A stretch of DNA of 64,000 nucleotides from Palsa-504 sp963818225 (GTDB lineage: Bacteria > Actinomycetota > Actinomycetes > Streptosporangiales > Streptosporangiaceae): NCBI GenBank assembly GCA_963818225.1, contig CAWFRO010000014.1, positions 434,001 to 498,000 of the forward strand, written 5' to 3'. Positions 34,353 to 42,186 of this stretch are shown piece after piece. The notes below the pieces were generated by a model. The model worked only from the letters and a program-made list of their open reading frames with translations, did no database searches and had not been told where the DNA came from. The translations under genes were made by a program, and so were the position numbers. Numbering within the stretch: the first letter of the stretch is position 1; each line of letters opens with the position of its first letter.

Positions 34353-35582
34353 TTAATCGGACTGGACGGCCGCGCCGGAGGCGATCAGGTCACCCGCGTC
34401 GGCCAGGCCCCACGCGGTGAGGGCCTCGGCGGTGTTCTGGCCGGGCCGGGGCGGTGTGGGGGCCAGGGAGCCCGGGGTCCGGGAGAACCGGGGGGCCGGT
34501 CCCGGCTGGATGACGCCGTCGCGGGTGATGAAGGTCTGCCGCGCGGTCAGGTGCGGGTCGGCGGCGGCCTCGGTCATGGACAGGACCGGCTCCGCGCAGG
34601 CCTCGCTGCCCGCGAACCACTCGACCCACTCGTCCCGGGTCCGCTGCGCGAACCGCTCGGTGAACAGCTCGCGCAGGCGCGGCCAGTTCTGCGGGTCGTC
34701 GCGGTCGGGTGCGTCCTTCAGGTCGAGGCGTTCCAGCAGCGCGGCGTAGAACCGCGGCTCCAGGGCGCCGAGGGCCATCCACTTACCGTCGGCCGTGGCG
34801 TACACGTCGTACCAGGGCACGCCGCTGTCGAGCATGTTGACGCCGCGCTCGTCGTGCCACCGGCCCGTGGCCAGCATCTGCAGCTGCATGGCCAGCATGG
34901 CGGCCACCCCGTCGACGATGGCGGCGTCGACGACCTGGCCCCGCCCGGAGGTGGCCCGCTCGACCAGCGCGGCGCAGATGCCGTAGGCCATGAGCATCCC
35001 GCCGCCGCCGAAGTCCCCGAGCAGGTTCATGGGGATCTGCGGCGGTCCGCCCGCCCGGCCGAAGCCGTGCAGCGCCCCGCTGCGGGCGATGTAATCGATG
35101 TCGTGCCCGACGGTGCCCGACAGCGGGCCGTCTTGTCCCCAGCCGGTCATCCGCGCGTACACCAGCCGGGGATTGCGCTGCAGGCAGACGTCGGGCCCGA
35201 GGCCGAGGCGTTCGGTCACACCGGGCCGGAAGCCCTCGAGCAGCACGTCGGCGCGGTCGACCAGCCGCAGCACCGCGTCCACCGCGCGGGGGTTTCTCAG
35301 GTCGAGCACGGCGGACTGGCGGGCCGGGTCGCCGGACTGGCGCTCGCGCTCGGGCTCGGGCCGCTCGCCGGGGCTCGCCGGGGCGCCGGGGCTGGGCGGG
35401 GCGCCGGAGCCTGGCGGGTCGCCGGGGCTGGGGCGGTCGATGCGCAGGATGGTCGCGCCGGAGTTGGCGAGCATCATGGCGCAGAACGGCCCCGGGCCGA
35501 TGCCCCCGAGCTCCAGCACGCGAACGCCTGCCAGCGGCCCGTGGCCATCTCCTGCCGCGCCTGGTCCCGGGTCGCTCGCCAT
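34353..35582 (-). CDS. Alpha-methylacyl-CoA racemase (family III CoA-transferase fold)
   Basis: A 409-residue protein opening LAGVRVLELGGIGPGPFCAM, the hallmark of alpha-methylacyl-CoA racemases. The catalytic His and Asp pair is visible in GHDIDYIARSGALHG near 155 and NLLGDFGGGG near 183. It would invert the 2-methyl centre so that branched acyl-CoAs enter beta-oxidation, which fits degradation of a branched, steroid- or terpenoid-like chain. A Pro/Gly-rich insertion (SPGDPPGSGAPPSPGAPASP, residues ~55-75) is unusual. The start is the ATG at 35582 with GGAGG upstream; the longer open frame runs antisense into the next gene. Confidence 0.9.
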   Translation of the reverse strand: MASDPGPGAAGDGHGPLAGVRVLELGGIGPGPFCAMMLANSGATILRIDRPSPGDPPGSGAPPSPGAPASPGERPEPERERQSGDPARQSAVLDLRNPRAVDAVLRLVDRADVLLEGFRPGVTERLGLGPDVCLQRNPRLVYARMTGWGQDGPLSGTVGHDIDYIARSGALHGFGRAGGPPQIPMNLLGDFGGGGMLMAYGICAALVERATSGRGQVVDAAIVDGVAAMLAMQLQMLATGRWHDERGVNMLDSGVPWYDVYATADGKWMALGALEPRFYAALLERLDLKDAPDRDDPQNWPRLRELFTERFAQRTRDEWVEWFAGSEACAEPVLSMTEAAADPHLTARQTFITRDGVIQPGPAPRFSRTPGSLAPTPPRPGQNTAEALTAWGLADAGDLIASGAAVQSD

Positions 35583-35646
35583 GCCGCACCTCCGTGTGCT
35601 CGCCTCATGTAGACCTGATACCTCATTGAATAACGTGGAGGCGCGG

Positions 35647-36357
35647 ATGGACATAGCGGGAAGCATCGCCCTGGTCACCGGCGGGGCGTCGGGTCTCGGG
35701 CTGGCCGCCACGTCAGCTCTGCACGACGCCGGCGCGTCGGTGGTCATCCTCGACCTGCCCGGCTCGGACGGCGCGGCGGTCGCCGCGGCCCTGGGCCCGC
35801 GCGTCATGTTCTCGGCCGGCGACGTGACCAGCCCGGCGGACGTGGACGCCGCGCTGGACGCGGCCGGCGCCCTGGCGGGCGGGGTACCGCGGATCGTGGT
35901 CAACTGCGCGGGCATCGCCGCCGTGGCCCGGACCACGGATCAGGCCGGCCCGTTCCCGCTGGAGGAGTTCACCAGGGTGATCCACGTCAACCTGATCGGG
36001 ACCTTCAACGTGATCCGGCTGGCCGCCGACCGGATGAGCCGGGCCGGGGAGGCCGACGGCGAGCCCGGCGGTGAGCGCGGCGTGATCGTCGCCACCGCGT
36101 CGGCCGCGGCGTTCGACGCTCCGGCCGGGCAGGCCGCCGGGGCGGCGTCCGCCGGCGGCATCGTCGGCATGACGCTGCCGGTGGCCCGCGACCTGGCCCG
36201 GCTGAACATCCGGGCCATGACGATCGCGCCCGGCCTGTCCGGCACCCTGCCGCGCGAGTATGCCGCGCTGGTGGCGCACATCGTGGCCAACCCCGCGCTC
36301 AACGGGGAGACGATCCGGCTTGATGGTGCGGTCCGGGCCGGCCTATGGCCACAATGA
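35647..36357 (+). CDS. SDR of the HSD10 type with both catalytic residues replaced
   Basis: A 236-residue protein clearly related to type-2 3-hydroxyacyl-CoA dehydrogenases (ALVTGGASGLGLA, NCAGIA, GGIVGMTLPVARDLA, NGETIRLDGAVR). The active-site segment that normally reads QAAYAASKGG reads QAAGAASAGG, so the catalytic Tyr (GGG codon) and Lys (GCC codon) are both gone. About 25 residues normally found after TIAPGL are also missing. It should be inactive as a dehydrogenase and may be structural, regulatory or decaying. The ATG at 35647 has GGAGG six bases upstream. Its TGA overlaps an ATG that may start the next gene. Confidence 0.82.
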   Translation: MDIAGSIALVTGGASGLGLAATSALHDAGASVVILDLPGSDGAAVAAALGPRVMFSAGDVTSPADVDAALDAAGALAGGVPRIVVNCAGIAAVARTTDQAGPFPLEEFTRVIHVNLIGTFNVIRLAADRMSRAGEADGEPGGERGVIVATASAAAFDAPAGQAAGAASAGGIVGMTLPVARDLARLNIRAMTIAPGLSGTLPREYAALVAHIVANPALNGETIRLDGAVRAGLWPQ

Positions 36358-36392
36358 GCGATCAGGGACACGCGAGAGACGGGGAGCTAGAG

Positions 36393-37130
36393 ATGACGGA
36401 ACGGGCACTGGCGGGGCGGGCACTGGCGGGGCGGACGATCATCGTGCTGGGCGCGACCGGCGGCCTGGGCCGCGCGGTCACCGAGCGGCTGCGCGCCGAC
36501 GGCGCGTCGGTGCTGGCCGCCGACGCCAAGATCCCGGCCGCGCCGGCGCCGGGGCCGTCGGCCAGGATCGGCTGAGCTACGTCGAGGTGGACGCGCTGGA
36601 CGAGGGCAGCGTCTCGGCGGCGTTCGCGGCGGCGGTGGCGGCGGCCCCGGCCGCGGCGCCGGTCGGCGGGGTGATCAACCTGATCGGCGGGTACACCCCG
36701 CCGCAGGGCCTGTCCGGCCTCGACATCGGCGTGCTCCGCCAGCAGCTCGAGCTGAACCTGGTGAGCGCGGCGATCATCACCAAGTACGCGATGCCGATGC
36801 TGGCCGCCCGGGGCGGCGGGCCGCTGGTGCACGTCTCGAGCCGGGTCGCCGTGCAGGACGGCGCCAACAATTTTGCCTACAGCGTGAGCAAGCTGGGCGT
36901 GGTCCGCCTGGTCGAGGCCGCCGCCGCGGAGGGCCGCGGGGACGGGGTGCGGGTCAACTGCATCATGCCGAGCATCATCGACACCCCGGCCAACCGGGCC
37001 GCCCTGCCGGACGCGGCGCATGACCGGTGGCCCAAGCCGTCCGAGCTCGCCGCCGTGCTCGCCTTCCTGGTCAGCGACGAGGCCATCCTCATCTCCGGGG
37101 CGGCGCGTCCCGGTCTACGGCCGGGCCTGA
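36393..37130 (+). CDS. Short-chain dehydrogenase/reductase, two frameshifts
   Basis: An SDR readable only by switching frame twice. It starts TERALAGRALAGRTIIVLGA, with the glycine motif GATGGLG. The frame breaks near 36556, continues with LSYVEVDALDEGS through NLIGGY, SSRVAVQ and the intact catalytic YSVSK, and breaks again near 37112, where the alternative frame gives ISGAAVPVYGRA and a TGA at 37128. All key residues are present across the three pieces, so sequence error is as likely as decay. An in-frame ATG at 36354 overlapping the previous stop is an alternative start. A duplicated 15-base unit (GCACTGGCGGGGCGG) encodes the N-terminal repeat. Confidence 0.7.
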
Positions 37131-37131
37131 G

Positions 37132-37838
37132 GTGCAGGCGCGGCCCGCAGGTGTCCTGCGGCTGGGGCACCAGGCGTTCGGGCCTCGGCAGCGGCTGATC
37201 ATGGCCGTCGTGGAGCTCGCCGGCGGGCTGGAGCCGGGCGGCCGGGCTGGAGCGGGTGCGGGCGGCCGCGGCCGAGGGGGCGGACATCGTGGAGGTGGCG
37301 GGAGCCGGTGCGGCCGGGGAGGCGGGGAGCGTCGCCGCGTTCGTCGCGGCGATCCGGGACGTCTGCCCGGAACTGGTCATCGGGGTGCGCACCGGGCGGC
37401 GCGACGTGGCCCGGGCCGCAGGCGCCGACCTGTTCATCGTCGCGGGCGCCGGGCAGCCCGAGCGGGCCGGGCGGCGCGGGCCTCGGGCTGGCCGAGGAGG
37501 CGGCCGAGTGCGGGGCGGCGGTCATCTGCCCGCCGGGCCTGGCCGCCCGCGTAGCGGAGGCAGGGGTCGAGCCTGAGCGGATCGTCGTGCGCGTGCCAGC
37601 CACCGGGCCGGTGGCGGAGGTGGCGGAGGCGGCTGGGTGGCCGGTGCTGGTTTCGCTCCCGGACCTTGAGGGGGCCGGGAGCCTGGCCACGGCGGCGGTG
37701 GCCGCCTGGGCCGGGGCGCGGGTGTTCCGGGTGCGCCGGGTCCGCGAGACCCGGCGGGCGCTGCGCATGGTCTCGGCCATCTGCGGCGACATCCCGCCCG
37801 CGTACGCGCTGCGCGGGCTGGCCTTAACCGCAACTTGA
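37132..37838 (+). CDS. Dihydropteroate-synthase-like protein, two frameshifts
   Basis: A TIM-barrel fragment resembling the pterin-binding enzyme family. It starts with a GTG one base after the SDR stop: VLRLGHQAFGPRQRLIMAVV. Then EGADIVEVAG near 45, the VIGVRTGRRDVARAAGADL segment near 85 and the end GDIPPAYALRGLA all align in order with dihydropteroate synthases. The NVTPDSF pterin loop is replaced by ELAGG, so normal folate synthesis is unlikely. Frame changes are needed near 37229 and 37470. The open frame of the last piece is well conserved. It could be a paralogous DHPS2-like protein or a decaying copy. Confidence 0.6.
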
Positions 37839-37865
37839 GAAGAGCACCCTCCGCTCGGGCTGTTC

Positions 37866-37972
37866 CATGATCATGGGCCGAAACGGCCCCTGGTGGTCCG
37901 AAACGACCCATGATCATGGTCGATGACCGTTATGCCTCGATGTGAAGTTTAGGCATAACGGGATATAACCGG
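37866..37972. repeat. Structured intergenic element, copy 2
   Basis: 107 bases matching 25229-25334. It has the TGATCA-centred outer inverted repeat plus a perfect inner pair, CCGTTATGCCT and AGGCATAACGG, which is degraded in copy 1. It lies in the 288-base gap 37839-38126 between convergent genes; nothing else is seen there. Confidence 0.8.
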
Positions 37973-38126
37973 CTTGAATCAAGCGGCAGGCCGACGGCGG
38001 GCGGCTGTACCACGGCCGACCGCCGTCCGCGCCGCCCGCCGGTGCCGCCCCCGTCCTCTGGTGCCGCCCTCGCCCCCGTACGCGGTGCGCGGGCTGGCCG
38101 CATCAGGCGGCCCGCGCACCGCCCTT

Positions 38127-38321
38127 TCAGTAATCCGCGGATTCGAGCGTGCCGCGCAGTTCGGCGGCGCGGCGCCACGCCTTCATCAGGCGGTGCTCGG
38201 CCTTGCGCTCCATCCGGCGCGCCCGGCGCAGCGTGAGCAGCTGGCGCGAAGGCCGCATCCGCTCCGCCCGCTCCATGGTGCTGCGGCGCTGCTCGGCCGC
38301 GAGCTCTTCTACCAGATACAT
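38127..38321 (-). CDS. Small basic helical protein downstream of whiB7
   Basis: About 64 residues, MYLVEELAAEQRRSTMERAE followed by a highly basic helix rich in Arg and Lys. Small proteins of this MYLVEEL type are widespread in actinomycetes and unassigned. It lies 32 bases after whiB7 on the same strand. An ATG eight codons earlier (38345) is possible, but GGAGTGG correctly placed before 38321 favours the shorter form. A nucleic-acid-binding or ribosome-associated role would suit the charge but is only a guess. Confidence 0.6.
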   Translation of the reverse strand: MYLVEELAAEQRRSTMERAERMRPSRQLLTLRRARRMERKAEHRLMKAWRRAAELRGTLESADY

Positions 38322-38353
38322 GCTGACCACTCCGTTGTGCGTCATCGGGCTGC

Positions 38354-38677
38354 CTAAGCGGCCACTTCCGTCTTGCGCGGGCGCCCGCGCGGGCGCTTGC
38401 GGGGCACGACCGCCCCGCGCAGGAGCAGCTCCCCGCCCCAGACGCCCCACGGTTCCCGGCGCTCAAGCGCCCCCGTCAGGCAGGCGATGCGAGCCCGGCA
38501 ATCCCGGCACATGGCCTTCGCCTGCTCCACGTCCTGCGGAGATTCGGCGAAGAACAGCTCCGGGTCCTCGGTGCACGGAAACTCAAGCCCTGCCGGGAAC
38601 GCGGTCGCGATAAACGCATCCAACCCCGTCGTGTCGTTGCCTCCGACGGTGGCAGCGCGCCACTGCATCGGTGCCAT
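38354..38677 (-). CDS. whiB7: WhiB7-type transcription factor with AT-hook
   Basis: A protein of about 107 residues. Four cysteines coordinate the 4Fe-4S cluster: FPCTED near 35, then MCRDC and ACLTG near 57-68. The turn GVWGGE follows, and the C-terminal AT-hook RKRPRGRPRK marks the WhiB7 branch. WhiB7 binds SigA and AT-rich DNA next to -35 elements to switch on intrinsic antibiotic resistance. The neighbouring uvrD2 and mycoredoxin genes repeat the order seen in mycobacteria. ATGs at 38677 and 38668 are both possible; AGAGGGG is better spaced for 38668. Confidence 0.9.
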   Translation of the reverse strand: MAPMQWRAATVGGNDTTGLDAFIATAFPAGLEFPCTEDPELFFAESPQDVEQAKAMCRDCRARIACLTGALERREPWGVWGGELLLRGAVVPRKRPRGRPRKTEVAA

Positions 38678-38754
38678 CCCCTCTCGATACCGGTCCTAGT
38701 TGTCGCCCATGCGATTTCTCGCTCGTTCGAGGGGCCTAGGCCTGGTCATGATTA

Positions 38755-38787
38755 AGGCCACGGACCCTGTGTGCGGGTCCGCGGCCT
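38755..38787 (-). terminator. Attenuator-like hairpin in the whiB7 leader
   Basis: On the whiB7 strand 13 bases pair through one G-U wobble (AGGCCGCGGACCC with GGGTCCGTGGCCT) around a 7-base loop, followed by UUAAU. On the opposite strand the wobble becomes an A-C mismatch, so the structure is maintained for the whiB7 transcript. It begins about 27 bases after the upstream ORF stop. Confidence 0.65.
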
Positions 38788-38813
38788 CAAGGGGGATTCT
38801 TGCCGCCGGCTGG

Positions 38814-39119
38814 TTAGGCCGGTTCCCTATCTGGAGGCGGACCCACTGCGCCTTCGCCACTGGCGAAAACGCTGGTCATCTGGATGTAGTTATTCGTCTG
38901 CCGGACCTGCGCCATGGGAGCGGCCAGCGGAGCCAGGACGGCCTTGACCCGGACATGCGGGACGGGCTGAACCAGGCTGGACGGCCCAGTGCCGAGGGCG
39001 GCACCGAGCAGATCTGTCCCCGGGAAGGCCGAACGCAGGCTGAAGGCACCCGGACGCGCACGCCACGGGTCTGCGGTCACGGCCAGAGCCGTCGGAACGT
39101 CGCAGTTGATGTCAGTCAC
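38814..39119 (-). CDS. Candidate upstream ORF in the whiB7 leader
   Basis: A 101-codon open frame with a GTG start and a very strong ribosome site (GGAGGGAGG, about 9 bases upstream), ending just before the attenuator hairpin. It begins VTDINCDVPTALAVTADPW; no protein family is recognised. whiB7 genes elsewhere are controlled by translation of an upstream ORF that sets folding of a leader terminator when ribosomes stall on antibiotics, and the arrangement here fits that. It is longer than the short leader ORFs I know of, so only its first part may matter. Confidence 0.5.
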   Translation of the reverse strand: MTDINCDVPTALAVTADPWRARPGAFSLRSAFPGTDLLGAALGTGPSSLVQPVPHVRVKAVLAPLAAPMAQVRQTNNYIQMTSVFASGEGAVGPPPDREPA

Positions 39120-39171
39120 GTTGGGCACCTCCCTCCAGGAGCGTCGGTAACTAGCCCACGGACATGAAGGC

Positions 39172-39209
39172 AGCCTACGTAATGGCCCCGGAACGGGGCA
39201 ACACATTTT
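39172..39209 (-). promoter_or_regulatory. whiB7 promoter with AT-rich activator site
   Basis: On the minus strand: AT-rich GAAAATGTG, -35 TTGCCC (39201-39196), 18-base spacer, -10 TAGGCT (39177-39172). An AT patch abutting the -35 is the WhiB7 autoregulation layout. The spacer contains an inverted repeat GCCCCG-GAA-CGGGGC. Confidence 0.55.
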
Positions 39210-39245
39210 CCGGGTATCGTGTTTAGCTTTTTTCGCAGGCGCCCG

Positions 39246-40961
39246 TCAGCGACCGCGGCCCAGCCGGAGGTCATCGAGGAAACGCGACCGCGGCCGGGGC
39301 GTGCCCCTGGTTCCCGGCGCCCGGGCCGGGGACCAGGACAGGTACAGGTGCTCGCGGGCCCTGGTCACCGCCACGTACAGCAGCCGCCGTTCTTCCTGCA
39401 CCGCGTCGGCCGTCCGGGCGTGCACGATCGGCATCAGCCCCTCGACCAGGCCCGGCAGCAGGACCGCGTCCCACTCCAGGCCCTTGGCCGCGTGCATCGA
39501 CGCGAGCGTGACGCCCCGCGGCTGCGGGGGGTGGCCCAGTTCGGCCCGCTGGGTCAGCTCGGCCGCAAAGTCGGCCAGGCCGGCCTGCGGGCGGGCCGCG
39601 TACATGTCGTCGGCGAGCTGGGCCAAAGCGGCCAGCGACTCCCAGCGCTCGCGGGCCGCCGCGCCGCCGGCCGGCGGCGCGGCGGTGAAGCCGATGCCGG
39701 TCAGCACGTCCCGGACCGCGGCGGGCAGGGCGTCCGTGCCGATCTCGCCGCGGGCGGCCCCGCGGAACAGCACCAGGGCCTGACGGACCACCGGACGCTC
39801 GTAGAACCGCTCCGCTCCGCGCACCACGTAGGGCACCCCGTGCTCGGTCAGCGCCTGCTCGAATCGCTCGGTCTCGGCGTTGATCCGGACCAGCACCGCG
39901 ATCTGCGCGGCCGGGACGCCCGCCGCGATCAGGGCCCGGATTTGGACGGCCAGCCCGGCCGCCTCGGCGGTGTCGTCGGCGTACCGGGTGAGCACCGGCT
40001 GCGGCCCGGCCGGGCGCTGGGCCACCAGGGCCGGGCCACCCGTCCGGATCAGCTGGTTGGCCACGGCCACGACCTGCGGCGTCGACCGGTAGTCGCGGGC
40101 CAGCCGGACCACCGTCGCGCCGGGGAACTCCGCGGTGAAGCCGGTGAGGTAGGCCGGCGTGGCGCCGGTGAAGGAATAGATGACCTGGCGCGGGTCCCCC
40201 ACCACGCACAGGTCGTCGCGGTCGCCGAGCCAGGCGTCCAGCAGCAGCTTCTGCAGCGGGTTGACGTCCTGGTACTCATCCACCACGAAGTACCGGAAGG
40301 CACTGCGGACCTGGTCCGCCGCACCGCGGTGCTCCAGCACGATGGCGGCGGTGAGCTCCAGGACCGACTCGAAGTCGATCAGGTGCCGCTCCCGCCGGAG
40401 GCGTTCGTATCCGTCGTACACGGCCGTCATGGCCGCGATCCCGGCCGTGGGCGAACGGCCCGCCGCGGCGCAGGCGCGGGCGTAGCCCTCCGGGCGGACC
40501 TGGACGGTCTTGGCCCACTCGATTTCGCTGGCCGCGTCGGCCAGGCCCGGGCTGTCCAGGCGGACCCGCTCCTGCTGGGCCGCCTCGCGCACCAGGGCGG
40601 CCTTGGAGTCAATCAGCCGCGGCGGGCGGCCGCCGACCACGCGCGGCCAGAAGTAGTTCAGCTGGCGCAGCGCAGCGGCGTGAAAGGTAGACGCCCGCAC
40701 CTGCGCGGCACCGAGCTGGCGGAGCCGGCCGCGCAGCTCGCCGGCCGCCCGCACGGTGAAGGTGAGCGCCAGCACGTGCGCCGGGTCCACCACCCCGATG
40801 GCGGCGGCGTACGCGATCCGGTGCGTGATCGCGCGCGTCTTGCCGGCGCCCGCGCCGGCCAGCACGCAGACCGCTCCCCGGGCGGCCAGGGCCACCTCGC
40901 GCTGCTCGGGATCCAGCCCGGCCAGCAGCGCGCCGGCCGTCCCGGCCGCGACCTCGGTCAC
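39246..40961 (-). CDS. uvrD2: ATP-dependent DNA helicase UvrD2
   Basis: A 571-residue superfamily 1A helicase unwinding DNA 3' to 5'. Walker A is AGAGAGKTRAI near residue 36, motif II is VVDEYQDVNP near 223, motif III GDPRQVIYSF near 251, motif IV RDYRST near 285 and motif VI VAVTRAREHLYLSW near 540. Mycobacterial UvrD2 is about 700 residues with a C-terminal HRDC domain and a tetracysteine zinc motif; this protein stops after motif VI, so it lacks both. Position next to whiB7 and mycoredoxin supports the UvrD2 name over other UvrD-like helicases. Confidence 0.9.
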   Translation of the reverse strand: MTEVAAGTAGALLAGLDPEQREVALAARGAVCVLAGAGAGKTRAITHRIAYAAAIGVVDPAHVLALTFTVRAAGELRGRLRQLGAAQVRASTFHAAALRQLNYFWPRVVGGRPPRLIDSKAALVREAAQQERVRLDSPGLADAASEIEWAKTVQVRPEGYARACAAAGRSPTAGIAAMTAVYDGYERLRRERHLIDFESVLELTAAIVLEHRGAADQVRSAFRYFVVDEYQDVNPLQKLLLDAWLGDRDDLCVVGDPRQVIYSFTGATPAYLTGFTAEFPGATVVRLARDYRSTPQVVAVANQLIRTGGPALVAQRPAGPQPVLTRYADDTAEAAGLAVQIRALIAAGVPAAQIAVLVRINAETERFEQALTEHGVPYVVRGAERFYERPVVRQALVLFRGAARGEIGTDALPAAVRDVLTGIGFTAAPPAGGAAARERWESLAALAQLADDMYAARPQAGLADFAAELTQRAELGHPPQPRGVTLASMHAAKGLEWDAVLLPGLVEGLMPIVHARTADAVQEERRLLYVAVTRAREHLYLSWSPARAPGTRGTPRPRSRFLDDLRLGRGR

Positions 40962-41059
40962 TGCGCCTCCTTTGGCCGTCCCCCCAACAGGGAAGGCAAC
41001 CGGCCTCGCCGGTGTTACACGATGCAGTAATTGTCACCTACTCCGAGGAGGCGGCGGAG

Positions 41060-41317
41060 TTGTCCGGCCAGTTGACTATGTACACCACCCAATGGTGCGG
41101 CTTCTGCCGGAACCTGAAGCGGCAGCTCGCGCGCGACGGAATCGAGATGACCGAGATCGACATCGAGCAGGACCCGGCCGCGGCCGAGTTCGTCATGTCG
41201 GTCAACGGCGGCAACCAGACCGTGCCGACGGTCGTGTTCCCGGACGGTACCGCGATGACCAACCCGTCGGCCGCCCAGGTCCGCGAGCGGCTGGCCGCGG
41301 TCAGCTCCGGGCAGTAA
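41060..41317 (+). CDS. mrx1: Mycoredoxin-1-type glutaredoxin
   Basis: An 85-residue thioredoxin-fold protein. The redox motif is WCGFC (mycobacterial Mrx1 has WCGYC), followed by the cis-Pro segment TVPTVVF and the SVNGGN substrate loop. It reduces mycothiol-mixed disulfides using mycothiol. The chosen start is a TTG at 41060, seven bases after GAGGAGG, giving SGQLTMYTTQWCGFC, which matches the family N-terminus. An in-frame GTG at 41012 lies upstream without comparable support. It is divergent from uvrD2, as in mycobacteria. Confidence 0.9.
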   Translation: MSGQLTMYTTQWCGFCRNLKRQLARDGIEMTEIDIEQDPAAAEFVMSVNGGNQTVPTVVFPDGTAMTNPSAAQVRERLAAVSSGQ

Positions 41318-41322
41318 GGCCA

Positions 41323-41943
41323 TTGACCGAACGGGTCGTGGTGCGAGCTGCGGATCGGCCTGACGTGGCCGGGGAGACGGCGCAGCGCGAGGACGAGGAC
41401 ACGTCCGAGGACGGAATCGTGCTGCGCCGGTCCGGGCAGGGCTGGCAGGTCGGGCCGGAGCAGCTGGCCGACCTGACCAGCGCCATGGTGCTGGCTGACC
41501 TGCTGGCCGCCGACCTCGGCCCGCCGCCCCCTCGCCCGGCCGCCCCGCTCAACGAGAGCGACGCCCCCGAGAGCGACGCCGCCGAGAGCGATGCCGACGA
41601 AAGCGACGCCGGCGAGAGCGATGCCGACCAGGCGGCGCGGCTGGCGGTGACCGTGGCCCAGCTCGAGCACGCGCTGGCCGCCCGGGTCCGGGTAGAGCAG
41701 TCCATCGGCGTGCTCGCCGAACGGCACCGGCTCGCGCCCCGGCAGGCGTTCGACTTGCTGCGGCAGGCGGCCAGGTCCCGCGGCCAGAAGGTCGTCGAGA
41801 TCGCGGAGGCCGTGGTGAACAGCGCGTCAAACCCGCTGCTCCCGCTGCCCGAGGAGCTGGCCCGCCAGCAGCGTCCGGCCCGCAGGCGCGGGCCTTCGCC
41901 CCGGCACGTGCGGGCCGGGCAGAATGTCAGCGAGCCGCGCTAG
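41323..41943 (+). CDS. ANTAR-domain RNA-binding protein
   Basis: About 206 residues. The C-terminal half holds an ANTAR three-helix domain (residues ~115-165: RVRVEQSIGVLAERHRLAPR, then QAFDLLRQAARSRGQK). ANTAR domains bind tandem RNA hairpins and antiterminate transcription. The N-terminal half has no recognised sensor domain and contains a 15-bp DNA repeat encoding SDAxE units (41560-41630) that forms an acidic linker. The start is uncertain: TTG at 41323 with a weak site, or GTG at 41338. It begins 5 bases after mrx1 ends. Confidence 0.75.
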   Translation: MTERVVVRAADRPDVAGETAQREDEDTSEDGIVLRRSGQGWQVGPEQLADLTSAMVLADLLAADLGPPPPRPAAPLNESDAPESDAAESDADESDAGESDADQAARLAVTVAQLEHALAARVRVEQSIGVLAERHRLAPRQAFDLLRQAARSRGQKVVEIAEAVVNSASNPLLPLPEELARQQRPARRRGPSPRHVRAGQNVSEPR

Positions 41944-42016
41944 AGTCCTGCGTCATGGGGTCGCCGGGCGGCCAGCGCCAGGCCCGGAAGACGCCACGAA
42001 AACATGTACGTAACTA

Positions 42017-42030
42017 CGCTAGAACTAGCG
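42017..42030. promoter_or_regulatory. Palindrome upstream of the restriction-modification gene
   Basis: CGCTAG-AA-CTAGCG, 6+2+6 bases, about 160 bases before the methyltransferase start in an AT-richer stretch. The position suits an operator controlling R-M expression. Confidence 0.45.
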
Positions 42031-42186
42031 CATCTGAATCTGTAATGTGCAGGTCCATGAGAAGGCCTGCGGGTGGAATTCAGCTGCGCTGGCCACGCAG
42101 GATCCGCTCTGCGACCCGGTCGTCACCGCCTGGCGGCCGGCCTGGAATGCTGCCCACGACCTGGCCTGGTTTCATTGGGGGATCCC

